Source: Streptomyces sp. NBC_00448
Lineage (GTDB): Bacteria; Actinomycetota; Actinomycetes; Streptomycetales; Streptomycetaceae
Direction of reading: 5' to 3'
DNA length: 64,000 nt
Assembly (NCBI RefSeq): GCF_036014115.1
Contig: NZ_CP107913.1
Coordinates: 3,891,001-3,955,000 of the forward strand
Part shown: piece by piece, positions 53,486 to 61,803 of the stretch
How positions within the stretch are numbered: the first letter of the stretch is position 1
Layout: each line of letters opens with the position of its first letter
Program-made: the position numbers and the translations under genes
The notes under the pieces: generated by a model
The model's database searches: none
Seen by the model: the letters and a program-made list of their open reading frames with translations, nothing else
What the model was told of the DNA's origin: nothing

Positions 53486-55462
53486 TCAGCTGCTCAGCGC
53501 GGTGATCGTGAGGGTGGCGCGGTAGGAGCCCTTGTCGGCGCTGCCCGGGATCTTCAGATCCAGGTCGGCGCCCAGCTCGGCCTTGCCCTTGGGGTGGCCC
53601 TGGTCGGCCCGGCCGAGGCCGCGCGAGACGGACAGGCCGGGACCGTGGTCGTCGTAGGCCGAGGCGACCGAACCGCCGGCCTTGGCGCCGGCGCCGTCCT
53701 CCAGCACCTTCGGCGTCCAGCCGAGGTAGGCGCCGGAGAACGTCTTGCCGGCGTCCTTGAAGTCGCCCACGCTCGCCGATATCGACCACGGCGCGAGCGA
53801 ACGGCGGCTGTCGGAGACGGCGATCGGGTTGATCCGGCCGGCCGCGTCGAAGTAGTCACCGTCGTGGTCCTTGGCGGTGCCGAGGTCCACCAGGCCGTTG
53901 TAGCCGTCGATGGTCCAGCCGAACTCGCCCGGCGCGGCGGCGGGCACGTCGACCTGCAGGTCCTGGCCCGAGCCGTGGTACGGGTGCACGCTCACCTTGT
54001 CGACGAGCGAGCCGACCGGCTGGCCGGCGGTGGTGTTCTTGCACCAGTCGCCGCCCTCGACGGCCGCGTTGGGCGCCGCGCAGGTGCCGCTGCGCACGTC
54101 CTCGACGACCAGCTTGTCGTTGCGCACCTGCACCTTGACGTAGCTGCGCACGTGCTCCTGGTTCTGCACGGAGCTGTACCAGTAGTTGCCCGGGTTCAGC
54201 GGGTCGGCGCCGTTGCCCGCGCCGCTGGTGCCGCTGGAGTCCGGGGCGGTGATGTCGTAGTACTTCGAGCCCGAGGCCGAGTTGGCGGTCACGTAGAGCA
54301 CGCCGCCGGGGCCGGGGTAGACGTCGGAGGCGCCAGGCTGCTCGGCCGCGTCCGCCTTCTCGCCGTTCTTGATCAGGTAGCTGCGGGCGTAGCTGTGGTC
54401 GTGGCCCTGGAGCACCAGGTCCACGCCGAGCTTGGACACCGCGGTCGGGAAGTCCACGCGGCGGACCTTGTTGTCGCTGTCCTTGGCGTGCGAGGCCGGC
54501 GAGTAGATCGAGTGGTGGAAGACGAGCACCTTCCACTTGGCCTCGGAGCCGTGCTGGTTGATGACGTCGGTCACGTACTTGACGTGGGCCTCGTCACCGC
54601 CGCCGCCCTGGGAGGTGGTGTAGCTGTTGCTGTTGACGTCGATGAACAGCACATCCTTGTAGATGTACCAGTAGTCGCCGCCCGAACTGTCCGACTCCGG
54701 CTTGCCGTTGGAGTAGTACGGGGCGGTGCGGTCGGTGTTCGGGGTGTACAGGTGCTGCTCGTACGCCTTGCCGCCGACGTCGTGGTTGCCGATGGTGGCC
54801 GCCCACGGGTACTGGCGCAGCTTGTCGGGCGCGAGGAAGGCGTTCCACTGGGACTCGGTGTTGGCGCTCTCCACCTGGTCGCCGCCGGAGACCAGCAGTT
54901 CGGCCTTCGGGTTGGCCGCGAGGGAGACGTCCAGGGTGTCCTGCCAGCCGGCCTGGTCCTTGGCGGTGTTGCCGGAGGAGCCGATCTGCGGGTCGCCGTA
55001 GAACAGGAAGTCGTAGTCGCCGTCGAAGTCCTGCGTGGTGAACGCGTACGTCGCGGACCAGTCGCCCGCGGAGCCGACCCGGTAGGAGTAGGCGGTGTTC
55101 TCCTTGAGGTCGGTGATCGTCGCGTGGCGGTTGTAGCCGCCGCTGGAGGCGATGTTCGCCGCGCCGGCGGCGTCGAAGGTGGCGGCGCCGGCCGGGAACT
55201 CGCCGGCGGTCAGCTCCGCGGTCGGGGCGACCTGGATCTGCTGCGCGGTGTCGGCGGAGGAGTACCAGGAGACGGTGCGCTGCGCCTCGTTGGCGCCCAC
55301 TCCGAGGATGACGCCGCTGAGCGTGGTGGGCGACGCGGCGCCGGCGGGCGACGCCGCGGCGCCGCCGAGGGCGATCGTCATGCCCAGGAACGCCGCGGTG
55401 ACCCCAGTGGCCACGCGGCGCCGCGCAGGCCCGCGGGCCTGCGTCGAACTGCTCGATTTCAT
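53486..55462 (-). CDS. Secreted purple-acid-phosphatase-like phosphoesterase with WxL-like C-terminus
   Basis: The 658-residue protein has a Tat-like signal (RRR near residue 15, hydrophobic to about 42), a fibronectin-like domain (50-140) and a metallophosphatase core. Metal ligands appear at Asp157 (FYGDPQIG), Asp195 (GGDQVES), Asn226-His227 (GNHDV), FHHSIY and GHDHSYAR. The last 110 residues resemble a WxL domain: INPIAVSDSRRSLAPWSISA and SYRATLTITALSS, with Trp-x-Leu changed to Trp-Ser-Ile. It may dephosphorylate extracellular organic phosphate while tethered to the wall. A possible PHO box lies upstream. Confidence 0.88.
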   Translation of the reverse strand: MKSSSSTQARGPARRRVATGVTAAFLGMTIALGGAAASPAGAASPTTLSGVILGVGANEAQRTVSWYSSADTAQQIQVAPTAELTAGEFPAGAATFDAAGAANIASSGGYNRHATITDLKENTAYSYRVGSAGDWSATYAFTTQDFDGDYDFLFYGDPQIGSSGNTAKDQAGWQDTLDVSLAANPKAELLVSGGDQVESANTESQWNAFLAPDKLRQYPWAATIGNHDVGGKAYEQHLYTPNTDRTAPYYSNGKPESDSSGGDYWYIYKDVLFIDVNSNSYTTSQGGGGDEAHVKYVTDVINQHGSEAKWKVLVFHHSIYSPASHAKDSDNKVRRVDFPTAVSKLGVDLVLQGHDHSYARSYLIKNGEKADAAEQPGASDVYPGPGGVLYVTANSASGSKYYDITAPDSSGTSGAGNGADPLNPGNYWYSSVQNQEHVRSYVKVQVRNDKLVVEDVRSGTCAAPNAAVEGGDWCKNTTAGQPVGSLVDKVSVHPYHGSGQDLQVDVPAAAPGEFGWTIDGYNGLVDLGTAKDHDGDYFDAAGRINPIAVSDSRRSLAPWSISASVGDFKDAGKTFSGAYLGWTPKVLEDGAGAKAGGSVASAYDDHGPGLSVSRGLGRADQGHPKGKAELGADLDLKIPGSADKGSYRATLTITALSS

Positions 55463-55526
55463 GGGTTTTTTCGTTCCCTTTACTAAGAGAAAACCAGAAC
55501 TTGGCGATCGTCAAGCTGTCGCGGGA

Positions 55527-55567
55527 GGGTGAACCGCTCGCGAATACGACCTTTGGAGCGGCTGAAC
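55527..55567 (-). promoter_or_regulatory. Possible PHO box upstream of the phosphoesterase
   Basis: On the minus strand GTTCAGC (55561-55567) and GTTCACCC (55527-55534) are exactly 33 bp apart, three 11-bp units, and GTTCACC is the Streptomyces PhoP core. The two units in between match poorly, so this is only suggestive. The start codon is 65 bp downstream. Confidence 0.35.
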
Positions 55568-55585
55568 TTCCCACAGACCTATGCC

Positions 55586-56818
55586 TCAGAACATGAACAC
55601 CCGTTGCATGAACCACATGAGTCCCATAACCGTCACACCGGCGGAGATCGCACCGGTCGCCCAGCGGCCGGCCACCGGCGCGCGGCGGCGCAGCAGGGCC
55701 AGCAGCGGGAAGACGGCGGCGATGATCGTCAACTGGACGGCCTCGATGCCGACGTTGAACACCAGCAGGGACCACAGCAGCGTCCACGAGAACGCCTTGT
55801 CGATGCCGAGCGCGCCCGCGAACCCCAGGCCGTGCACGAGGCCGAAGCAGAACACGACCGCGAGGCGGGTCCAGCCGGCCCGATCCAGGGCGAAGTGGCC
55901 GCCGCCGGAGGTCTCCAGCTCGGTCGCCTCGCCCCCGCGCCGCCACAGCCGCCACAGGTACCAGCCGGCCACCACCGCGATCGACAGCGCGATGACCGGC
56001 TCCACGGCCCGCGCCGGCACGTCGACCAGCCCCAGCGCGGCGAGCATGAAGGTCACCGAGTGGGCCAGGGTGAAACTGGTGGCCGCGAGCACGATCTCGC
56101 GCAGCCGCCGCGAGCCGGCGATGAGCGCCAGCAGGAACAGGATGTGGTCGATCCCGGTCAGCAGGTGCTCGGCGCCCAGCCGGAAGAACTCCCCGAACTG
56201 GTCGTACCACGGCTGCGCGAGCGAGACCGACGGGTGGGCGGCGTCGAGCGCGGCGCTGCCCGACCGGCCGTCGAGGTGGTAGGTGACGATCGTCTTGGTG
56301 CCGGTGACATACGTCTCGGCGTCGGGGAACAGCCCGCTGCGCAGCACCGGTTCGCCGGCCCGCCCGGAACAGTCCCAGTCCAGCGGCAGCACGGCGTACG
56401 GCACGCCCTGCCGCCGGGTCATCGTGAAGTCGCCGGCCCGGGCGGGCGTGCACGCCCTGCCGCCGGCGGCGACGGAGAAGCGCCGGGTGACGTAGTCGAC
56501 GGCCGACCGGGCGTGCGCGTCGAGCGCGGCGGCCTGCGCCTTGGCGTCGCCCGCGTCGAACGCGGCGTTCCCGGCCTGGAAGAGGGCGTCGTCGTGCTCG
56601 TAGTCGGCGGTGGAGATGACGTAGAGGTCGTACTCCAACTCCAGCGTCGTCCGCAGCCGGCGCCCGCCACTGTCACCGTCGCTTTCGCGTTCGCCCTCGG
56701 TGACGTGGACGTAGGCGACCGACGTGAACCCGTGGGCCGACGCGGGCGGGGCGAGACTCAGGAAGGCGATCACCGCTACGGCGATCGCGACGGCGGTGCG
56801 GCGGACACGTGCTGGCAT
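55586..56818 (-). CDS. HupE/UreJ_2-type membrane protein
   Basis: The 410-residue protein has a signal peptide ending near ASAHG, an extracytoplasmic domain of about 190 residues (DYVTRRFSVAAGG and others), and a C-terminal membrane part with seven helices. Family motifs are GAEHLLTGIDHILFLLALIA, FTLAHSVTFMLAALG and FGLVHGLGFAGALG; the His/Asp residues within helices suggest metal ion binding. HupE relatives are thought to move nickel or cobalt, but the long N-terminal domain is of unknown role. ATG 56818 has GAAGGAG. It ends 124 bp before the phosphoesterase start. Confidence 0.85.
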   Translation of the reverse strand: MPARVRRTAVAIAVAVIAFLSLAPPASAHGFTSVAYVHVTEGERESDGDSGGRRLRTTLELEYDLYVISTADYEHDDALFQAGNAAFDAGDAKAQAAALDAHARSAVDYVTRRFSVAAGGRACTPARAGDFTMTRRQGVPYAVLPLDWDCSGRAGEPVLRSGLFPDAETYVTGTKTIVTYHLDGRSGSAALDAAHPSVSLAQPWYDQFGEFFRLGAEHLLTGIDHILFLLALIAGSRRLREIVLAATSFTLAHSVTFMLAALGLVDVPARAVEPVIALSIAVVAGWYLWRLWRRGGEATELETSGGGHFALDRAGWTRLAVVFCFGLVHGLGFAGALGIDKAFSWTLLWSLLVFNVGIEAVQLTIIAAVFPLLALLRRRAPVAGRWATGAISAGVTVMGLMWFMQRVFMF

Positions 56819-56991
56819 GGGGCTCCTTCGGGGTTGCCCGTGCACGGTGCACGCCTTGGATGAACAAAGACCATCCCTTTGCCGAATCATTAAAGAACAA
56901 CCGCGCGAACGGCACCTCAGGGCCTATTCGGCGCCAAAGGAATCAGCAGGATGGGACGCATCATTCCGCCATCACTCGGAGGACGATCGCC

Positions 56992-57663
56992 TTGCGCCCC
57001 CTGCTCCGGGCCGCCGCCCTGCCGGCCGCGGCCGCCGCGCTGGTCACCGGATGCGGTTCCGGCGACGACTGGTCACGGCCGCACCCGGCACCCAGCGCCG
57101 TCGGCACGCTGGAGGCGGGGTTCGCCGATCCCTCCGCCCCGCCCGCGCCGGAGGCGACCATCACCCCGCGGCCCGGCTCCTGGAACGGGGTCCACCCGTC
57201 GAAGGGATACCGCGTGGTCCTGCTCACCGCCGGGGACGACCGCCCGACCAGGTCGCTGGTCACCGCCGTCAAGGACTGGGCCGCGAAGGAGCACGTCAGC
57301 CTCAGGACGGTGGTCGCCGACGGCCCCTCCGACCTGCTCCCCGCCGTCACCAGGTCCCTCGCCGCGCGACCGGACCTCGTCGTCAGCGCGGGCGACGGCC
57401 TCGTCGACCCCCTCGCGACCGCCACCGCGAACCACCTGTCCCAGCAGTTCCTGGTGGTGGGGGCGGAGTTGGCCGAGCCGACGCAGAACGTCACCTCGGT
57501 CGACTGGTCGGGGGCGTCGTTCCGCGGCGAGGGGCTCGGCATGTCCTCGACCTACGACGTCGCCTCGTTCACCGCCGAGCGCTGCACCGCCGCGATTGGC
57601 GCGGGCACGGCGGCCGTGCTCAACCACCTGACGGGGATAGTGATCTGGCTCGACGAGATCTGA
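56992..57663 (+). CDS. Lipoprotein, BMP/periplasmic-binding-like
   Basis: TTG 56992 follows CGGAGG at a normal distance and starts a clear lipoprotein signal (RPLLRAAALPAAAAALVTGC, lipobox LVTGC). The 223-residue product has KGYRVVLLTAGDDRPTRSLV and AARPDLVVSAGDGLVDPLAT, reminiscent of the first lobe of a type 1 periplasmic-binding fold, followed by QQFLVVGAELAEPTQNVTSV. The second lobe is short. The gene diverges from the HupE-like gene. Function is unknown. Confidence 0.8.
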   Translation: MRPLLRAAALPAAAAALVTGCGSGDDWSRPHPAPSAVGTLEAGFADPSAPPAPEATITPRPGSWNGVHPSKGYRVVLLTAGDDRPTRSLVTAVKDWAAKEHVSLRTVVADGPSDLLPAVTRSLAARPDLVVSAGDGLVDPLATATANHLSQQFLVVGAELAEPTQNVTSVDWSGASFRGEGLGMSSTYDVASFTAERCTAAIGAGTAAVLNHLTGIVIWLDEI

Positions 57664-57744
57664 ACCGGCCGCCGCCCGCGTCGCGGGGAGTGCGTCAACT
57701 GCGGCGACCGCGAGGACGGGTGACTTCCCGTCAGGCAAGGGCGA

Positions 57745-57948
57745 TCAGCGGTCGTCGTGGGTGATGGCGGCGACGGGGACGTCGAGAGCGTGGGCGCAGC
57801 GCCGGATCGTGTCGTCGCTCGCACCGACCAAGCCGCGTTCCAGGCGGGAGAGATGGCCCCGGTCCAGCCCCGTCAGCACCTGCATCTCGCGAAGGCTCAT
57901 CTTCCGAGCAATGCGAAGTGCCCTCATTGCCGCGCCGTTCGGTCTCAC
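57745..57948 (-). CDS. Small XRE-family HTH protein
   Basis: The 67-residue protein is essentially one HTH: ALRIARKMSLREMQVLTGLD and RGHLSRLERGLVGASDDTIR. GTG 57948 is supported by a promoter that puts the transcription start on the codon. A longer frame to 58029 has no ribosome site. It resembles small regulators of Streptomyces elements but has no mobile neighbours. It diverges from a second XRE gene. Confidence 0.8.
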   Translation of the reverse strand: MRPNGAAMRALRIARKMSLREMQVLTGLDRGHLSRLERGLVGASDDTIRRCAHALDVPVAAITHDDR

Positions 57949-57954
57949 GTCTCG

Positions 57955-57983
57955 AAAGTATCCGCCAACCACCGCGCTTGCAA
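57955..57983 (-). promoter_or_regulatory. Promoter of leaderless XRE gene
   Basis: TTGCAA (57978-57983), a 17-bp spacer, TACTTT (57955-57960) and then 6 nt to the GTG at 57948. Spacer and placement fit a vegetative promoter with a leaderless transcript. Confidence 0.6.
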
Positions 57984-58161
57984 GTCCATCAGATCTTAAA
58001 TGTGAGCTTTCCAAGCTCGATGACGTCATTCGATCGCCTTCCCCCGAGCCGCATCACCGCCATTTCACGCAACCAATGGGCGAGTTCCGGCCGTATCGGC
58101 CGCAGGTCGAAGGCTCGGAAGATGGCTGCGTGGTTGCGTGCAGTCCGGCATGATGTGGGCC

Positions 58162-58665
58162 ATGGACGGAGATTGGTTGCGGCTGGGCGGCGTCATCCGG
58201 GCAGCGCGCAAGCGCAAGGGACTCAGCCAGGTGCGCCTCGGCGACTCGATCGGCGTGAAGCGGACCGTGATCCAGACGATCGAGCGCGGGCACGAGTTCC
58301 AGAGCGTCACGGCGACCCTGCGGGACATCGAACGCATTCTGGAGTGGGGCCAGGGCTCGATCGAGCACATCCTCGACGGCGGCGACCCGCTGCCGCCGGA
58401 CTCCCCCGGCAACCGCTACTACACCCGGCACGCGCGGCCTGACTCCGGCGGTGAGCTGCCGGTACGGATCTCCCGCGCGCTCGCCGAGGGCGTCACCCTG
58501 GACACCGCGGTCGTGCCGCTGTCGCCCAACACCGAGATGGTGGTGGTGGTCAAGGGCAAGCCGGACGCCACGCACGACCAGATCGAGGCGGCCCTGGCGG
58601 CATGGGAGAAGAGGGGCGGCCACCTGGACCGGCTCCGGGAGATCGCGGACGCCCGCGAGGACTGA
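58162..58665 (+). CDS. XRE-family HTH regulator with C-terminal extension
   Basis: The 167-residue protein begins with an HTH (VIRAARKRKGLSQVRLGDSI, GVKRTVIQTIERGHEF). A C-terminal region of about 90 residues follows with RISRALAEGVTLDTAVVPLS and a helical end. The latter is of unknown family and may bind a ligand or partner. The ATG at 58162 has a weak CATGAT box 7 nt before it, so it may also be leaderless. It is not linked to the next gene by overlap. Confidence 0.82.
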   Translation: MDGDWLRLGGVIRAARKRKGLSQVRLGDSIGVKRTVIQTIERGHEFQSVTATLRDIERILEWGQGSIEHILDGGDPLPPDSPGNRYYTRHARPDSGGELPVRISRALAEGVTLDTAVVPLSPNTEMVVVVKGKPDATHDQIEAALAAWEKRGGHLDRLREIADARED

Positions 58666-58803
58666 GTCCGGCGGCGGCCCGGCCACGGCCCGGCGACGCC
58701 GTACGTCGTAACCTGGCGGTGTACGGCCTGGAGAAGACCAGGTCGCGGCGGCCGGGTCGGACGGACCGGGTCGGCTCGGGGCCGGAGAGCCGGGAGACAC
58801 GCG

Positions 58804-59832
58804 ATGGCGCGCAGAGCGGGGCGCGGGGCTCCTGCCGCGCCGTTGGGGCAGCGCCAGGGCGTCGATCCCGTGCGCGTGCGCCTGCCCGACCCCGCCGACG
58901 GCGACAGTGGCGGCAACGGCAACAACGGCACGGCGGGGCGCGCGGCCTGGACGACGATCGGCGGCTACCTGCTGGAGCGGTACGGCGCGGCGGTCGGCCG
59001 GGAGCGGATCGAGGCGATGCTCGCCGCGGGGCGGTTCGTCACCGTGGACGGGCCGGTGGGCGCGCTGACGCCGTACGCACCCGGGGCGTGGGTCTGGTTC
59101 CACCGCGACTTCCCGCCGGAGCCGACCGTGCCGTTCCCGGTGGAGGTGCTCCACAGGGACGAGCGGATCGTGGTCGCCGACAAGCCGCACTTCCTGGCCA
59201 CCACCCCGCGCGGCCGCCATGTCACCGAGACCGCGCTGGCCCGGCTCCGCCGCGAGCTGGACCTGCCGCTGCTGTCCCCCGCGCACCGGCTGGACCGGTT
59301 GACCGCGGGTGTGGTGCTGTTCGTCGTCCGTCCCGAGGACCGCGGGGCGTACCAGACGCTCTTCCGGGACCGGCGGGTACGCAAGGAGTACGAGGCCGTC
59401 GCGCCCTACGACCCGGCGGTCGCGCTGCCGGCGACGGTGCGCAGCCGGATCGTGAAGGAACGCGGGCAGATGGCGGCGCGGGAGGTGCCGGGGCCGTACA
59501 ACGCGGAGAGCGTGGTCGAGTTGCTGGCGCGGCGCGGCGGGCTCGGCCGCTACCTTCTGCGGCCGCTGACCGGCCGCACCCACCAGTTGCGGCTGCACAT
59601 GCAGGCGTTGGGGCTGCCGTTGTTGAACGACCCGATCTACCCGGAGGTGTGGGCGGAGGCGGCGGCCGAGGAGGACGCGGACCCGTACGCTCGGCCGCTT
59701 CAACTGCTGGCGCGGACGCTGGAGTTCACCGATCCGCTGACCGGCCGGGAGCTGCGGTTCGCCAGCGCGCGCCGGCTGTCCGCGTGGCCGCCCGACGCCG
59801 ACGAGCCGGGCGGCGGGCGGACGGGCGGCTGA
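58804..59832 (+). CDS. RluA-family pseudouridine synthase
   Basis: The 342-residue enzyme isomerises uridine in rRNA or tRNA. After a variable, Asn/Gly-rich N-terminus and an S4-like segment (RIEAMLAAGRFVTVDG), the catalytic domain has VADKPHFLATTP and the active-site Asp164 in HRLDRLTAGVV. GRTHQLRLHMQALGLPLLND is the typical third motif. The RNA target cannot be told. Its stop codon is the first unit of a tandem repeat. Confidence 0.92.
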   Translation: MARRAGRGAPAAPLGQRQGVDPVRVRLPDPADGDSGGNGNNGTAGRAAWTTIGGYLLERYGAAVGRERIEAMLAAGRFVTVDGPVGALTPYAPGAWVWFHRDFPPEPTVPFPVEVLHRDERIVVADKPHFLATTPRGRHVTETALARLRRELDLPLLSPAHRLDRLTAGVVLFVVRPEDRGAYQTLFRDRRVRKEYEAVAPYDPAVALPATVRSRIVKERGQMAAREVPGPYNAESVVELLARRGGLGRYLLRPLTGRTHQLRLHMQALGLPLLNDPIYPEVWAEAAAEEDADPYARPLQLLARTLEFTDPLTGRELRFASARRLSAWPPDADEPGGGRTGG

Positions 59833-59878
59833 CGGCTGACGGCTGACGGCTGACGGCTGACGGCTGACGGCTGACGGC
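59827..59878. repeat. 7-bp tandem repeats starting at the RluA stop codon
   Basis: GGCTGAC is repeated just over seven times, identical in every unit. The first unit contains the TGA stop. Since 7 leaves one over a multiple of three, the following units bring TGA into every frame. The array ends 16 bp before the end of the convergent VOC gene. Confidence 0.95.
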
Positions 59879-59894
59879 AACAGGGGGCCGCGGG

Positions 59895-60686
59895 TCAGGC
59901 CATCTGCGGGTCCGGCTGGAGCACGGCGAAGAACGCCCCCTCGGGGTCCCTGAGCAGCGCGACCCGGCCGATGCCGCCCACCTGTGTGGTGGGCATCAGC
60001 ACGGTCGCGCCGTGCGAGGCGGCGGTGGTCACCACGCCGTCGGCATCGGCGACGCCGACGTAGGGCTGCCAGTAGCAGACCCCGTCCGGCAGTTGCTCGC
60101 GCGTGAGTTGCATGATGCCGCCGTGCGAGCCGGCCTGGCCGCCGCCGGCGCGGGAGACCACCGTGTAGACCCCGGCGTCGGCGGCCAGCGGCATGTCCGC
60201 GGTGTCCCAGCCGAAGACGGTGCCGTAGAAGCGCTTGGCCTGCTCGGCGTCCGTCGTGTACAGCTCGGTCCAGCACAGGGCGCCGACGCCGGTACGGTCC
60301 AGCCCCTTGAGGGTGCCGGGCTGGTAGACGGCGAACTGGGCGCCGGACGGGTCGGTGTAGCCGGCGATCCGGCCCTGGTCCCCGATGTCGAGCGGCGCGA
60401 ACCGGACCGAGCCGCCGGCCTGCTCGACGTCCTTGGTGGTGGCGTCGGCGTCGGCCGTCTCGAAGTACAGCGTCCAGGCCGGGCTGCCCCCCTCCTCGGT
60501 GATCGGGCCGAGGCCGGCGACGGTCTGCCCGTCGAGCTGGAACATGCCGTACCCGCCGGCGTCGGGGCCCGCCGAGCGGAACTCCCAGCCGAACAGCGCG
60601 CGGTAGAACGCCGCCGCGCCCTCGACGTCGCGGCTGCCGAGGTCGAGCCAGCTCGGTGCGCCGGGCACGTAGTCGTTGGTGAGCAT
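59895..60686 (-). CDS. Two-domain VOC (glyoxalase-fold) protein
   Basis: The 263-residue protein has two VOC modules: GAPSWLDLGSRDVEGAAAFY to GYTDPSGAQFAVYQP and VGALCWTELYTTDAEQAKRF to LRDPEGAFFAVLQPD. It resembles mycobacterial CFP30B-like proteins. ATG 60686 is preceded by GGAGG; the longer frame to 60917 lacks support. Relatives bind metal or small ligands, and no reaction is known for this subgroup. Confidence 0.88.
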   Translation of the reverse strand: MLTNDYVPGAPSWLDLGSRDVEGAAAFYRALFGWEFRSAGPDAGGYGMFQLDGQTVAGLGPITEEGGSPAWTLYFETADADATTKDVEQAGGSVRFAPLDIGDQGRIAGYTDPSGAQFAVYQPGTLKGLDRTGVGALCWTELYTTDAEQAKRFYGTVFGWDTADMPLAADAGVYTVVSRAGGGQAGSHGGIMQLTREQLPDGVCYWQPYVGVADADGVVTTAASHGATVLMPTTQVGGIGRVALLRDPEGAFFAVLQPDPQMA

Positions 60687-60945
60687 GGTGCGGTCCTCCG
60701 TGATCGTGAGCCCGAACGCGCGCGCGACGTGCGGAACGCGGGGAGGGCGGAGCGGAATGCGCCAGGTGCCGGATTCCGTGGGATATGCAGCCGATACGGC
60801 CGCTGTGTCCTCCCTCACACTCAGCATGCCAGCAGAGTCCGACAACCGCCGTTCGTGCCAGGTCACGGCCTGGTGAACGGCCCGGGGCCGGTCCGGCCGA
60901 GCACGCGCGGTGGTCAATCGGTTCGGGATTGTCAGTGGGCCGGTC

Positions 60946-60951
60946 TAGGGT
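60946..60951 (+). promoter_or_regulatory. -10 element for leaderless small gene
   Basis: TAGGGT is followed by 7 nt (GGATCAC) and ATG 60959, the same geometry as ahead of galU and the phosphorylase gene. Confidence 0.5.
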
Positions 60952-60958
60952 GGATCAC

Positions 60959-61162
60959 ATGTACGGGGGAGATCTCGATCAGGCGAACGCGGCCCTGCGC
61001 GCTTATGTGCAGGAGCACGGCGACCGGCCTTGGACGGCCGAGGAGTTGACCCAACTGGCGCGGCTGCGCGCCCAGTGGACGGCAGCGGCGCGCGGTGTTC
61101 GGGTGGAGATACGTCCGGTGGCCGGGCCGGTGCGGGGCGCCTCGGTGGTCACCGCCGCTTGA
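60959..61162 (+). CDS. Small conserved-looking hypothetical protein
   Basis: The 67-residue protein (MYGGDLDQANAALRAYVQEH, RPWTAEELTQLARLRAQWTA) is mostly helical, with an amphipathic pattern and no membrane segment. I recognise the style from short Streptomyces proteins of unknown function. The start is supported by the leaderless promoter. It is convergent with panD. Confidence 0.7.
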   Translation: MYGGDLDQANAALRAYVQEHGDRPWTAEELTQLARLRAQWTAAARGVRVEIRPVAGPVRGASVVTAA

Positions 61163-61183
61163 AGGGGCGCGCGGCCCACGGTT

Positions 61184-61606
61184 TCAGCCGTGGACGACCG
61201 CGTGCGGGGGTCGCAGGGCATCGGTGCCGGGAGCGGGCTCGGCGGTGTCGTCGCCCAGCTTGACGATCCGGTTGCCGGCGTCGACGTGGACCACGGCCGG
61301 CCGCAGCGCGCGGGCCTCGGCGTCCTCGACCTGGGCGTAGCTGATCAGGATGACCAGGTCACCGGGGTGCACCAGGTGGGCGGCGGCTCCGTTGATGCCG
61401 ATGACGCCTGAGCCGCGCTCACCCTCGATGACATAGGTCTCCAGGCGGGCGCCGTTGGTGATGTCCACGATGTGCACGAGTTCGCCGGGCAGCAGGTCCG
61501 CGGCGTCCATCAGCGCGGCGTCCACGGTCACCGAACCCACGTAGTGCAGATCCGCCTGGGTCACGGTGGCCCGGTGGATCTTGGACTTGAACATGGTGCG
61601 CAGCAC
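61184..61606 (-). CDS. panD: Aspartate 1-decarboxylase
   Basis: The enzyme makes beta-alanine from aspartate for pantothenate/CoA synthesis. The 140-residue pro-protein has the self-cleavage site Gly24-Ser25 in YVGSVTVD, which yields the pyruvoyl group. Other family parts are [15 protein letters not shown] and [19 protein letters not shown] 61606 follows CAGGAGG. The terminal 20 residues are an unlike extension. It is the only pan gene in the window. Confidence 0.95.
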   Translation of the reverse strand: MLRTMFKSKIHRATVTQADLHYVGSVTVDAALMDAADLLPGELVHIVDITNGARLETYVIEGERGSGVIGINGAAAHLVHPGDLVILISYAQVEDAEARALRPAVVHVDAGNRIVKLGDDTAEPAPGTDALRPPHAVVHG

Positions 61607-61803
61607 GGCGTCGCCTCCTGGCGGGTGAGTGGGTCGCGTTCCCTGCCGGGATACGCGCCGTCGCCTCCAGGGTAGGGCCGCCGGGCCCGGGCGCGGCGGG
61701 GGGGTGCGGGGCGGAGTGCGGAAGATCTCAGCGGCCGGGTCGGGGTTCGAAGGGGCGCGGGTCCCGGCAGACGGGCAGACCGCCCGAGTCCCGGGCGGAG
61801 GTG

